Positions 24,232 to 33,000 of a stretch of 64,000 nt of DNA are shown piece after piece. The translations under genes and the position numbers were made by a program. Position 1 is the stretch's first letter, and every line of letters starts with the position of its first letter. Source of the stretch: Candidatus Zixiibacteriota bacterium (lineage in GTDB: Bacteria > Zixibacteria > MSB-5A5 > GN15 > FEB-12); NCBI GenBank assembly GCA_020351995.1, contig CP070674.1, positions 862,688 through 926,687 on the forward strand, in the 5' to 3' direction. The notes beneath the pieces were generated by a model that worked only from the letters and a program-made list of their open reading frames with translations, did no database searches and had not been told where the DNA came from.

Positions 24232-25296
24232 CTATTGGCCCATTCCCGCTGGCAAGGAGGCGCGATTATCTGTTCTGTTAACTGTTAGCCGGGGGATTTC
24301 ATGTCGATCCTTCGACATCACAGGCGCGACCCCTCTGCGCCGGTGCAGCCTTACCGCCTTGTCGTCAAAACCCGGCATTTTAATATAGTGAGTCGGCATC
24401 CGGCTAAAGGCATCGAGCAACTCGTCATTTTCGGCAGGGGACGAGAGACGGTAGCGAAGATAGTTCTTCATTCCCGGATAGCCGTCAAGATTCTCGATCG
24501 GCACCCTGTGCGATGTCAGAAAATTCCCGGTGTCCTTCGGGCTGGCTACCCGCATCAGCAAAAAGTCGGTAGCCGAGATGCGACACTGTATCCCGAGCTT
24601 GGTTAAATCCACGGCCAGCCGCAGCGATTCATCGTGAATCTGCTGGCGGCGACAGCCTACTGCCTGACCGTCGCTGATGGCCTCAACGATCGCGTCGCGA
24701 ACACCACGTGAAACGGCGTTCGGACGGATTGCCTCAACCATGCGAGCGTTAAGTTGGCGGTGGGCGATACTGAAACCAGCGTCGGTCGTGTGAATACCAA
24801 ACGGAGCGGTAAACGAACGAAGTATGATGACGTTGCGGCACCTCTCCTGAACCGACTTGCAGGTTATACCGGAATAGTCACACAGCGTCTCATCTACTAT
24901 GAGGAAACCGTGTGGCACCGCCTCGGCTAGCTGAACCAGGTCCGCCAGCGACACGCACGCCCCGCTAACACGGTTGGGATTAGCTATGTACAGAACATTG
25001 TCGCGGGCCGCCACGGCCGAGAGGGTACTGTCCAAATCTACCGTAAAAGGGGACACGCCAGTCACCTCAACCAGGTTGACACCTGCCCGGTCACAGGCTA
25101 TGGCAATCTCGGGAGTTGTCAGACCCGCACTGACAAAGGTCCCGAGCGGCCGACAAAACGTTTCGAGAAACTCCTTCAGGAAATCCGAGAGCTCGCCGAA
25201 AGCAAAGACTCTCTCGGTGGAAACGCCCGCTAACCGGGCGGCTGCCCCGGTAAGATCACATCGAACGACTTGGGCGTCATCAATCAGGTTAGTCAT
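24232..25296 (-). CDS. HisC-like fold-type I protein lacking the PLP lysine
   Basis: 354 residues with the layout of histidinol-phosphate/class I-II aminotransferases: LYIANPNRVSG (cf. NPNNPTG), FLIVDETLCDY (cf. DEAY.DF) and NVIILRSFTAPFGIHTTDAGFSIA (cf. R-T/S-F/L-S-K-A-F-G-L-A-G). The catalytic lysine position is Ala164, and the neighbouring Ser-Lys-Ala reads Thr-Ala-Pro. No other lysine substitutes in that strand. The C-terminal DTGNFLTSHRVPIENLDGYPGMKNYLRYRLSSPAEND is intact. It therefore looks like a pseudo-aminotransferase retained in the exopolysaccharide operon, with a structural, regulatory or altered-chemistry role. Confidence 0.75.
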   Translation of the reverse strand: MTNLIDDAQVVRCDLTGAAARLAGVSTERVFAFGELSDFLKEFLETFCRPLGTFVSAGLTTPEIAIACDRAGVNLVEVTGVSPFTVDLDSTLSAVAARDNVLYIANPNRVSGACVSLADLVQLAEAVPHGFLIVDETLCDYSGITCKSVQERCRNVIILRSFTAPFGIHTTDAGFSIAHRQLNARMVEAIRPNAVSRGVRDAIVEAISDGQAVGCRRQQIHDESLRLAVDLTKLGIQCRISATDFLLMRVASPKDTGNFLTSHRVPIENLDGYPGMKNYLRYRLSSPAENDELLDAFSRMPTHYIKMPGFDDKAVRLHRRRGVAPVMSKDRHEIPRLTVNRTDNRASLPAGMGQ

Positions 25297-25510
25297 ACGT
25301 TACCTCTCCCTGGCACATATGCGTTAATTCCCGATGGTTGTACCGCAAGAACAATGCCACCCGCAGACAATATCTCGCGCGCCCATGTAATACATTGAAT
25401 GAAGGACACTTATATCGCAATCGGGTCGTCCCGGCCTCCTTCCGTATGGTTGACTTGAGCCCGCAGAAGGCATCTTTTTCCGGGGCTATCCGAAAAAACT
25501 TCCGTCAAAT

Positions 25511-25542
25511 AAAGCCGGAGCGACCTGGGCCACTCCGGCTTT
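25511..25542. terminator. Terminator after the Wza-like gene
   Basis: Perfect 10-bp stem (25511-25520 with 25533-25542) with AAA/TTT flanks, between the Wza-like exporter gene and the HisC-like gene. It separates the exporter from the sugar-transferase operon and could act in both directions. Confidence 0.65.
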
Positions 25543-25591
25543 AATTAGGAAGGTAAGAAAAGATAATGCAGCGTTGGCGCTAAGAACCAAA

Positions 25592-27955
25592 CTACAGTTT
25601 GCTCACAATATATACTGACGTTAATACTCCCGTTGCCGCCGTCAGGGCGGTTGTGAACGTTTTCAGCCAGTTACGGTCCTTCTCTATCTTCGAAGGGACA
25701 ATTATCACGTCACCGAGATGGACTCTTTTACCCATAATACCGCGTCCGGAAAGAACCTCCCCGGTGGCCCGAACCAGCCGCGTTTCTTTCTTGTCTGCCC
25801 GGCGCGTAAAATTACCGGCCTTTTTCACATAGTATTTTACCGGCTCACGCTCAACGAATCTTATCGTCCCGTTGGAGCCCACGGCACCGATGACAGAAAT
25901 CCCGGACGGAATCGTGGGAACGTAAATCTTGTCGCCCGGTTCGAGGACGATATCAGCTTCGGTCCCCCCACTGGCCAGAATTCTATCCATATCGATAACC
26001 AGACGGTTCATCGAATGTACATCATAATCAACGACATTACCTCGTGTGATATGTCCCAGTGAATCTTCCCGCAGCGGTGCCGATTTCTCGATAATCCGTG
26101 GTACACCCAGTCGCGTCAGGCCGTCATCGATGGTCGGTCGTTCGACAATCGTCCCACGGGGAAATGCGTTCTCGGTAAACCCACCGGCCCGTGTGAGCAA
26201 CTCGTAGAGAGTCTCATACCGATCAGAAAGTGTATACTCCCCGGGATACATTACTTCTCCATTGATAGATACCGCCCGATGCAACTGCCATTCCGGTAAC
26301 TGACGAACATAGAGATGGTCGTCTTCGTTGAGAATCACTGTCTTGGGCGAAACCTCCCCTATATTTACGCTCGCTATGGACACCTCACCTATTGAGTCAA
26401 TCCGGGCGATTTCAATCTGATGACGGTATGCCCCCCGGTTGAACGAGCCCGCCAGAAATATGAGGTCCTCGGCAGACATGCCGTCATAAAGCGGATATCG
26501 TCCGGGTCTCTTGACTTCACCTTCGATATAAACGTATCTTTCCCATTCGACTTCGTCGATCGAGTATATGTAAAGGGAATCCCTGTCCTGCAGGAGCATA
26601 TCTTTGCCGCTGTCACCGCTCAAGATCGCCCCAATATCGACCGGGATGACCTCCAGGCGACGGTCCGGATATCGCCGAAACAGATCGGCGCGATCAAAGT
26701 AGACATCATAGGGCTGAAGCTGGGCAAGGCCAATCAAATTCGATACCGTGGTCGAATCGTTGCGCTCATAATAACCGGTATGCTTTACGTGGCCGAATAC
26801 GGCGACAATGTTCTTCTTGGCTTCAAATATGGAATAGATGGTCATGCGGTCGCCATCAGCCAGCGAAATATTGTCTGTTTCGGATATCTGTTCGGTGTCG
26901 AGATTAAGATCCACAACCTCCCACTCGTTGGCAGGAGATATTCTCTCCAGCATGACCCGTTCGAGATAGGCCTCGGCGGTAGGCTTGCCGGCCAGTTCCA
27001 GCAAATCCAGGGCCCTCTCCCCACCGCATAGCTCATAAATTGCCGATCGCTTGATTTCCCCCCTGACAGCCACCTGAGACCCGGCGACCGGCACGAATAT
27101 CACATCGCCGCTTTGAAGACGTACGTCGGCGGAATTTTCCCCTCGCAAGAGCAAGTCGTAAAGGTCACAAACCGCCTCTACCCGTCCGTTGCGCATCAGT
27201 TTGATCTGACGCATGCTGCCTCTGCTGTTGGGACCACCCGCGAGATACAGGGCATTGAACAGTGACGTCAGCGACGACACTGTATATGCGCCGGGTTGCT
27301 TGACCTCTCCTGCAACGAATACCCTTATGGAACGGATTTTGCCCAGAGACACTGTCAGGTCGAAATCAGAAAAAACTCGCGAGAGTGCTTTCTTCGCCTG
27401 CTCTGTAAACTGTTCCAGGGTTAGCCCCCAACCCACAATTTCTCCCACTTGAGGAATGAAAACCTTCCCCTCCCGATCAATGGTCAGGTTGAATTGCTTT
27501 TCCGCTCGACCCCACAGGTACAACACGAGATTGTCACCGGGGCCCAGAACGTAATCATCAGCGGAAGGAATATCGATCGGCACCTCGTTACCCCGGCCAC
27601 CGATAAACAGTTCGGCACCGAAAGGTAAGAGGTCGGAGAAAGCCGGGATTCGGCCGGACTTTTTGTTGTCACCGCTAGCGCTCGGCTCATCGGGCGATTC
27701 TGTCCCTTGCTCTGGTGGCGCAATTCCGGCGGCTTGCCCACTATTTTCGCGGGCATCAGAGCCGGCGAATATCTCCGGTGTCTCCCAGTAATACTGGTCG
27801 ATCTCCGACGTACCGGTGGAACTGAGCTTCTTCAGTAAAGCGGCTTTTTCCTCCGGCGTCATGTTGGTCATGTCGCCAGCATACAGTTCGGTGAACCAGT
27901 TTAGAGATACCAGAACAATGACGAGTAAGACAATAAGTGAAAACCGTTTCTTCAT
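25592..27955 (-). CDS. Polysaccharide export protein, Wza-like, with multiple SLBB domains
   Basis: 787 residues; signal peptide, then a Pro/Ser/Gly-rich linker (about 60-100), then the Poly_export domain: YVLGPGDNLVLYLWGRAEKQFNLTIDREGKVFIPQVGEI. A string of about five to six SLBB repeats follows (VFVAGEVKQPGAYTV, VAVRGEIKRSAIYEL, VAVFGHVKHTGYYE, VYIEGEVKRPGRYPLYDG, VSINGEVMYPGEYTL, ISVIGAVGSNGTIRF), with a C-terminal hydrophobic helix (TTALTAATGVLTSVYIVS). Wza-type proteins form the outer-membrane conduit of exopolysaccharide export. It is transcribed alone, ahead of the HisC-like/sugar-transferase/Wzi group. Shine-Dalgarno AGGAAGG before ATG at 27955. Confidence 0.93.
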   Translation of the reverse strand: MKKRFSLIVLLVIVLVSLNWFTELYAGDMTNMTPEEKAALLKKLSSTGTSEIDQYYWETPEIFAGSDARENSGQAAGIAPPEQGTESPDEPSASGDNKKSGRIPAFSDLLPFGAELFIGGRGNEVPIDIPSADDYVLGPGDNLVLYLWGRAEKQFNLTIDREGKVFIPQVGEIVGWGLTLEQFTEQAKKALSRVFSDFDLTVSLGKIRSIRVFVAGEVKQPGAYTVSSLTSLFNALYLAGGPNSRGSMRQIKLMRNGRVEAVCDLYDLLLRGENSADVRLQSGDVIFVPVAGSQVAVRGEIKRSAIYELCGGERALDLLELAGKPTAEAYLERVMLERISPANEWEVVDLNLDTEQISETDNISLADGDRMTIYSIFEAKKNIVAVFGHVKHTGYYERNDSTTVSNLIGLAQLQPYDVYFDRADLFRRYPDRRLEVIPVDIGAILSGDSGKDMLLQDRDSLYIYSIDEVEWERYVYIEGEVKRPGRYPLYDGMSAEDLIFLAGSFNRGAYRHQIEIARIDSIGEVSIASVNIGEVSPKTVILNEDDHLYVRQLPEWQLHRAVSINGEVMYPGEYTLSDRYETLYELLTRAGGFTENAFPRGTIVERPTIDDGLTRLGVPRIIEKSAPLREDSLGHITRGNVVDYDVHSMNRLVIDMDRILASGGTEADIVLEPGDKIYVPTIPSGISVIGAVGSNGTIRFVEREPVKYYVKKAGNFTRRADKKETRLVRATGEVLSGRGIMGKRVHLGDVIIVPSKIEKDRNWLKTFTTALTAATGVLTSVYIVSKL

Positions 27956-28393
27956 TTCTACCTTCCTATGGCAAAAACAGGCTTGTCATCCATTTCAAAA
28001 CCTTATCGTTCCGATAGCCTGCAAGGGAAATGCCAAAGCGCTCGGAGATGATTCAAAGCGACTGTGACATAGCCACATAACTGTGCGACCGTCGCATCCG
28101 CGCCCGAATCACCGAACGCTGCAGTTAGAAACGGATTCCAGTATCTCGGGAAAGAATTTCCAGTGGGCACCGTCTAATCATTTCCTGAGAAACCAGAAGA
28201 ACGAAATTTCTCCGGCGATGGTCTGTAAGCCTAAATGTTTCAAGTGATTTTAATTTCCTTGCATTTTTTTTCGAAGACGAACCTGCCCACTCTCAACGAA
28301 ATGACAACTCGTGCGTCCTATAATAGTTGCGAGTAAGGCCATCATTATCAAAAGTTTAAGAGGATGGTTCAATCGAAAAAACAAGGGAATCCC

Positions 28394-28422
28394 TTGACAA
28401 CCAGATGGGGTTGTAGTAACTT
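28394..28422 (+). promoter_or_regulatory. Predicted promoter of the FadL operon
   Basis: -35 TTGACA (28394-28399), 17-bp spacer, -10 TAACTT (28417-28422). Transcription would start near 28430, giving a leader of about 135 nt containing the inverted repeat at 28438-28498. Confidence 0.55.
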
Positions 28423-28437
28423 GACTGCTTATTTTTA

Positions 28438-28498
28438 GGGTACAAATACCCCGTTCTAAACCCGGGCCGCATGAGTATCCTCGGGAATACTTGTACCC
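28438..28498 (+). promoter_or_regulatory. Structured 5' leader (closing stem with internal hairpins)
   Basis: GGGTACAA at 28438-28445 is the exact reverse complement of TTGTACCC at 28491-28498. The stem extends by two further pairs after one mismatch. Enclosed are smaller complementary blocks (CCCG with CGGG; GAG-TATC-CTC). The element starts close to the predicted transcription start and ends 67 nt before the FadL start codon. No known riboswitch consensus was recognised. Confidence 0.35.
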
Positions 28499-28564
28499 GG
28501 TCAGAGTGTTGATATTGGCTCGAGAGTGACAAACATTTCATAGCATAAATTTATGGAGACGAGA

Positions 28565-30046
28565 ATGTCGATTGTTAGATTCTCTGCTAAGATTCTGGTA
28601 ATAATAGCTCTGCTCTCCCCAAGTCTGGCGGCCGGCGGGTTCGAAAACTTTTCCGTCGGCATTCAGGCGAGAGGCCTGTCGGGAGCTTTCCGTGCGATAG
28701 CCGATGACTGGACGGCGGCTTACTACAACCCAGCCGGCTACGCCCTGATACAGGACAACCAGATGGGGGGAACGGTAGGGCTGATTCATTTGCGTAATGA
28801 ATTGACTCCGGATTACAGGCTCGGCGACGTCTACGAAGTCGGTATTTTTAACGACGTCACTAATTACAATAAACATGAGATCTATAACAACCCATCCGGT
28901 GGGTTCCTTGTCAGACTGCCTGTGATGGGAGAAACGGTCATGGGTCTGTCGGCGTATCAGCCGTTCGACTACAACATCACCTGGAAACTCTACGACCTGC
29001 CGTTGGCATATAATGATGTCCTGTCGGTACCCGGCGACCAGTTTAGCAACAACATCGATGTCGTGGCCTTTCAGCTGACCTTTGCCAGGGAGATCATGGA
29101 AGAAAAAGCATATTTCGGTCTGGGACTTCAGTTGCTGCGGGCCGATCTCATTTACACCAACGTTCTGTTCCGCGACAATCCTTATGACGGTACGCCACTG
29201 GATGTTCGCCCCTGGGATAAGATAACTGAATGGAACAAAAACGATGGCAAGGGTTGGGGATTCGGTCTCAGGGGCGGCTTGATGGTCGACCTGACCGACA
29301 AACTGAACTTGGGCTTTACCGCCGCCCTGCCCTTCGACATAACTCTAAAGGGCAGCAGCATGCTGGCTTACTACATGCCGCTTAACGCCGACCTGTTGAC
29401 ACCGGGCGGGGCCGACGGTGTAGATTACCTTCCGGGCACCCCCGAATACCTTTTCGCATCGGGTAGCTTAATAACTGATTCTGCCGACTTCGAGGCCAAG
29501 CTCAAGCTCCCGGCTTCCTTCGGGATGGGGCTGGCTTACTCTCTGACGGAAAACCTGACGCTCTCCCTCGACGGTGAGTACACTCTCTGGTCAAAGTTTG
29601 ACGGACTTGATTTCGTCTTCAGCAACCATCATGGCCTGACCGGCGCGGCTGATACCAGCACCATGCTGCAGGAATTCTTCACCGAGGACATTTCCAATCC
29701 GGTGGAGTGGAAAGACGCTGCGAAAGTAGCCATGGGAGTAAGATACGATTTCCGGGACCGCCTCACATTCCTCGCCGGGGGTTCCATGGACCAGTCACCC
29801 GCTGAGGAAGCACTGGAGTTCAAGCCGCAATTGATGGATACCGGTACGAAATACAGTTACAGCACCGGTGTCATTTACCATCACGGCCAGTGGGATTTCG
29901 GATTGGCCGGTAGCATTACAACCTACCCCGACCTGGCTGTTGATGGCCTGGTCGACACCGATGGTGATGACCTTCCGGACAACTTTACCGGCGAGTACAA
30001 AGCCAACACTTACGAGACAGTCCTGTCATTCAACTATCGGTTTTAA
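28565..30046 (+). CDS. FadL/OmpP1/TodX family outer-membrane transport protein
   Basis: About 493 residues from ATG 28565 (GGAG 7 bases upstream; the ATG at 28553 is less well placed). Signal peptide, then the N-terminal FadL signature: FENFSVGIQARGLSGAFRAIADDWTAAYYNPAGYALI, i.e. 'G..a..gGa..a..d...a.yyNPAgl'. Beta strands follow to the terminal aromatic (ETVLSFNYRF). FadL proteins import hydrophobic compounds such as long-chain fatty acids or aromatics across the outer membrane. The next gene, an esterase-like lipoprotein, begins 11 bp downstream and is clearly co-transcribed. Confidence 0.88.
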   Translation: MSIVRFSAKILVIIALLSPSLAAGGFENFSVGIQARGLSGAFRAIADDWTAAYYNPAGYALIQDNQMGGTVGLIHLRNELTPDYRLGDVYEVGIFNDVTNYNKHEIYNNPSGGFLVRLPVMGETVMGLSAYQPFDYNITWKLYDLPLAYNDVLSVPGDQFSNNIDVVAFQLTFAREIMEEKAYFGLGLQLLRADLIYTNVLFRDNPYDGTPLDVRPWDKITEWNKNDGKGWGFGLRGGLMVDLTDKLNLGFTAALPFDITLKGSSMLAYYMPLNADLLTPGGADGVDYLPGTPEYLFASGSLITDSADFEAKLKLPASFGMGLAYSLTENLTLSLDGEYTLWSKFDGLDFVFSNHHGLTGAADTSTMLQEFFTEDISNPVEWKDAAKVAMGVRYDFRDRLTFLAGGSMDQSPAEEALEFKPQLMDTGTKYSYSTGVIYHHGQWDFGLAGSITTYPDLAVDGLVDTDGDDLPDNFTGEYKANTYETVLSFNYRF

Positions 30047-30057
30047 GGAGGTCAACA

Positions 30058-31302
30058 ATGAACGTTTTCGTTAGATTATCAATTCTGGCAATGACCCTCG
30101 CTCTCGTTCTCGCTGTTGGCTGTTCCGACCGCGGCCCCAACGGGGGGACCGATCTGGCTATCGAGCAAGGCGGACCGCTGGTGATGACACACGTCTTCTT
30201 CAATGAATTGCTCCTGCAGATCAAGAACGACTTCCAGATGCTCGAAATGATTGCTTATCGACCGAAAGTCAATTTCGAGCCTTATGCCGGCGGCGAACTC
30301 AGACCGGTACCACTCTTAATCCTGCTGCCTCCTAAGGGCAAAGACCACTATTACTATTTTAATCACGGCCTGCAGGAGATCGCTGACGAGCTTATCGCCA
30401 CCGGTCAGATTCAGCCGATGTTTATCGCCTGCATTAGCAACGACCTCGTGTTCGGCGGCTATTTCTTTGCCGAAGACCACCCGGGCGCGGGCAACTATGA
30501 CACTCTGGTTGGCCAGAATCTGGTCGACCATATCGAGAGTTTTGGCCTGACTATCGCTGAACCGGCCAAACGAGGCATCGGCGGTGTCGGCATGGGTGCC
30601 TATGGAGCCTTTCGCGCGGCCATGCTCAACCCCGGTACCTTCACATCCATTTCGGCGGTCGACGGCCCGCTTGATTTCGATGGCCCCGATGGCAACAGCG
30701 GCCTGATTGACCTGTTTGTGCCTTCTCTGACCGAACAGGGTCTTCTCGGTGAGGAAAACTGGAAAGCCGATTATGACAGTGCCTCCGCATGGCCCACCAC
30801 TCGTCTCCTCATTGGCGGAGCCCTGGCTTTCTCGCCCCACGACACGGCACTGGAGTGCTTTGTATCGCCTACTCCGACCGGTATAATTGTCGATATCACC
30901 GAGCGCTATACCATCGATGATACCATGACTCTGGTCACAAACGTGGTGACGGCCGATGCATACAACCTTGACTTCCACCTCCCGTTCGATGGCGCCGGCG
31001 ATCCCTACCCGCCTATCTGGAATGCTTTCTGGCTTCCCAATAACCTTGAGAATCTCAATACCTCGGCTCTCGATGACGTCAACATTTTTATCGCCACCTC
31101 TGATGAAGCCAGCTTTGGCTACCACGATCAGACCATGTCCTGGGCGTCGACTATCCAGAATCTCGGCCGCTCGGATACTCTCCTAACCGTCCATGAATAC
31201 GAGGGCTATCCGGGTAATCCGGCCACCGGCGATCAATATTTGTATGATTTGCTTAAAGAAATGCTTATCTTCCATTCCAACTCCTTCGGCAATGGAGATT
31301 AA
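30058..31302 (+). CDS. Esterase-like alpha/beta-hydrolase lipoprotein lacking the nucleophile serine
   Basis: 414 residues; lipobox LAVGC at Cys22. The body resembles the 'putative esterase' (esterase D/enterochelin-esterase-like) fold: PLLILLPPKGKDHYYYFNHGLQEIADELI, IQPMFIACISND and the nucleophile elbow GIGGVGMGAYGAFRAAMLNP. In active members the elbow reads G-x-S-M-G-G-Y-G; here residue 178 is Gly (codon GGC at 30589-30591), one base from the Ser codon AGC. It is probably catalytically inactive or a binding protein. Excellent AGGAGG Shine-Dalgarno; in operon with FadL, so possibly handles the same hydrophobic ligand. A strong terminator follows. Confidence 0.75.
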   Translation: MNVFVRLSILAMTLALVLAVGCSDRGPNGGTDLAIEQGGPLVMTHVFFNELLLQIKNDFQMLEMIAYRPKVNFEPYAGGELRPVPLLILLPPKGKDHYYYFNHGLQEIADELIATGQIQPMFIACISNDLVFGGYFFAEDHPGAGNYDTLVGQNLVDHIESFGLTIAEPAKRGIGGVGMGAYGAFRAAMLNPGTFTSISAVDGPLDFDGPDGNSGLIDLFVPSLTEQGLLGEENWKADYDSASAWPTTRLLIGGALAFSPHDTALECFVSPTPTGIIVDITERYTIDDTMTLVTNVVTADAYNLDFHLPFDGAGDPYPPIWNAFWLPNNLENLNTSALDDVNIFIATSDEASFGYHDQTMSWASTIQNLGRSDTLLTVHEYEGYPGNPATGDQYLYDLLKEMLIFHSNSFGNGD

Positions 31303-31328
31303 GGTTTTTGCATAAAGGATTCGAATGG

Positions 31329-31359
31329 ACCCGGAGGAGCTAATCCTCCGGGTTTTTTT
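31329..31359 (+). terminator. Rho-independent terminator of the FadL operon
   Basis: Perfect 10-bp GC-rich stem (31329-31338 with 31344-31353, loop of 5) followed by seven T. The next start codon is only 3 bases after the T-run. Confidence 0.9.
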
Positions 31360-31362
31360 GAG

Positions 31363-32079
31363 ATGAGCAGTACAACCGGATTGTACGATCTGTTGTCGGT
31401 CGGTGCCCACCCCGACGACGTCGAGGTGGGTAGCGGCGGCGTACTGATTGATCTCAGTAAGCGCGGATACCGATGCGGCGTGGTTATACTTACCCAGGGA
31501 GAGATGGGTACCGGTGGCAACGCCGGGGTCCGACAAAAAGAGGTAGAGAAAGCCGCCGGGATCCTTGGCGCTGACATCGTCGCCACCTACGATTGGGGCG
31601 ACACCAAACTGATCGACAGCTACAACAAACGACTGGAACTGGCCGCGATCATACGCCGCTGCCGACCCCGCGTCGTTCTGGCTCCCTACCCACATGTGGG
31701 GCACGGCCGCCGCCAATCCCATCCCGATCACGTGGCAGCCGGTGTAATCGCCATCAATGCCGCCCACCTGGCCTCACTGAAAAAGGTCGATGTCCCCGGC
31801 GAGCCGCACCTGATAACCAGAATATTCCACTATTTTCTGCCTCCCGGGGTTACCCCCAACTTCGTCGTCGATATTACCCCCCATTTTGACCGCTGGATCG
31901 AGGCCCTTTCGGCCCACGAATCGCAGTTTTTGAACCCGGAAAAGTCACGCGACTATATCGAAAACCTGACTGCGATGGCCCGCTCTTTCGGCCTGCAGGC
32001 CAGGTGCAAGTACGGACAGGGTTTCTACGCCGTCGAGCCCGTCCTGGTCAAGGACATAATGAGCTTGGGGGAAGAGTGA
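31363..32079 (+). CDS. bshB1: LmbE/BshB1-type deacetylase (bacillithiol biosynthesis)
   Basis: 238 residues of the LmbE zinc deacetylase family: YDLLSVGAHPDDVEVGSGG carries the AHPDD zinc site, ILTQGEMGTGGNAGVRQKEV is the BshB1-like LTRGE.GT...R..E motif, and HVGHGRRQSHPDHVAAG supplies the third metal ligand (HPDH). BshB removes acetyl from N-acetylglucosaminyl-malate in bacillithiol synthesis. BshA and BshC are not in the window, so the pathway is inferred. The start is odd: it is 3 bases beyond the terminator T-run of the previous operon, and its only upstream GGAG lies in the terminator stem. No other in-frame ATG precedes the AHPDD motif. Confidence 0.85.
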   Translation: MSSTTGLYDLLSVGAHPDDVEVGSGGVLIDLSKRGYRCGVVILTQGEMGTGGNAGVRQKEVEKAAGILGADIVATYDWGDTKLIDSYNKRLELAAIIRRCRPRVVLAPYPHVGHGRRQSHPDHVAAGVIAINAAHLASLKKVDVPGEPHLITRIFHYFLPPGVTPNFVVDITPHFDRWIEALSAHESQFLNPEKSRDYIENLTAMARSFGLQARCKYGQGFYAVEPVLVKDIMSLGEE

Positions 32080-32167
32080 CCTTGGCCTGACCCGCACCCG
32101 CGGGTCGGCCAGACCGCAGCCCGGCGCGGGCGGCTTTCTTTCCGGCCCGGAAAACCGTCAAAAATAC

Positions 32168-32196
32168 TTGACACCCCTGAAAACGGAATTTAAGAT
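32168..32196 (+). promoter_or_regulatory. Predicted promoter of the small zinc-ribbon gene
   Basis: -35 TTGACA (32168-32173), 17-bp spacer, -10 TAAGAT (32191-32196), about 90 bp upstream of the start codon at 32291. A preceding GACCCGC-ACCC-GCGGGTC hairpin lies downstream of bshB1. Confidence 0.65.
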
Positions 32197-32290
32197 ATTT
32201 TTCGCTTGTTCGACAATATGACTATCACGAATTGTCGAGCGAAAATTAGGAAACCACGGACCATTCTTTCCGGTGTCTTTGGAGGCCATT

Positions 32291-32467
32291 ATGTTTTGCG
32301 CGAACTGCAGCGAGAAAATACTCGGCGAAGCGATAAAGCAGGGGGGCGAATTCTTCTGCGGCTACGAGTGCGCCAGCCTGGCAGCCGGCGTCGATCCCGA
32401 TGAAGCCAGCGTTTATTTCGAGGAAGACGAATCAGTCGACGACTTCTTCGGTGACCTTGACGAATAG
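32291..32467 (+). CDS. Small acidic zinc-binding protein
   Basis: 58 residues from ATG 32291, fixed by GGAGG 6 bases upstream. MFCANCSEKIL followed by FFCGYECASLA gives a C-x2-C...C-x3-C treble-clef/zinc-ribbon-like site, reminiscent of the MYM/TRASH or YacG-type fingers. The C-terminal half is strongly acidic (ASVYFEEDESVDDFFGDLDE). Own strong promoter upstream. No family with known function is recognised; an adaptor or metal-trafficking role is possible. Convergent with greA. Confidence 0.7.
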   Translation: MFCANCSEKILGEAIKQGGEFFCGYECASLAAGVDPDEASVYFEEDESVDDFFGDLDE

Positions 32468-32498
32468 ATAGTAACTTGCCCGTCACGGGCGAAAATCA

Positions 32499-32975
32499 TC
32501 AATCACGGGAAATTCTGAGAATCTCGTATTCGAGTATTCCGCGGGGAACCTTTATACTCACCACATCACCAACAGCCTTACCCAGAAGCGCGGCACCTAT
32601 CGGCGATTTAACCGATATGATGTCCTTATCAACATCGGCCTCCTCCGGAGGCGCCAGAGTATAGACTGTCTCGTGACCCGACTTCTTGTCCTTAACCAGA
32701 ACCCTGGCGAAAAGGTAAGCCTTGTCCGATGGAATCTGATCGGTATCCACTTCCTGAATGTGTAACAGCTTCTCATGCAGTTCGGCAATCTTTCTCTCCA
32801 GATGCACCTGAGCCTCTTTAGCGGCGTGATATTCGGCGTTCTCGGAAAGATCGCCCAGCTCTCGGGTACGTTTGATTTCAGCGACTATCTTGGGGCGCTC
32901 CTCGAACTTCAGCCTCTTTAATTCGGCCTCGAGTTTTAGTCGGCCTTCTTTGGATACGTAAATTGGTTCACTCAT
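32499..32975 (-). CDS. greA: Transcription elongation factor GreA
   Basis: 158 residues, the usual GreA length. N-terminal coiled coil (SKEGRLKLEAELKRLKFEERPKIVAEIKRTRELGDLSENAEYHAAKEAQ) including the conserved D-L-S-E-N-A-E-Y-H-A-A-K tip with the acidic residues that enter the RNA polymerase secondary channel. C-terminal FKBP-like domain ends SPIGAALLGKAVGDVVSIKVPRG. It stimulates cleavage of backtracked RNA. Convergent with the small zinc-ribbon gene. Confidence 0.97.
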   Translation of the reverse strand: MSEPIYVSKEGRLKLEAELKRLKFEERPKIVAEIKRTRELGDLSENAEYHAAKEAQVHLERKIAELHEKLLHIQEVDTDQIPSDKAYLFARVLVKDKKSGHETVYTLAPPEEADVDKDIISVKSPIGAALLGKAVGDVVSIKVPRGILEYEILRISRD

Positions 32976-33000
32976 AAGCGGCTAATATAACCGATAATTT

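Larger units (their letters stand above)
27956..28552. other. Long divergent intergenic region
   Basis: About 600 bases separating the leftward Wza-like gene from the rightward FadL operon. The right part holds a promoter (28394-28422) and a structured leader (28438-28498). The left and central parts (about 27960-28380) hold no credible gene; a poly-T run at 28265-28272 is the only other visible mark. Promoters for the Wza-like gene must lie here but could not be picked with confidence. Confidence 0.5.
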
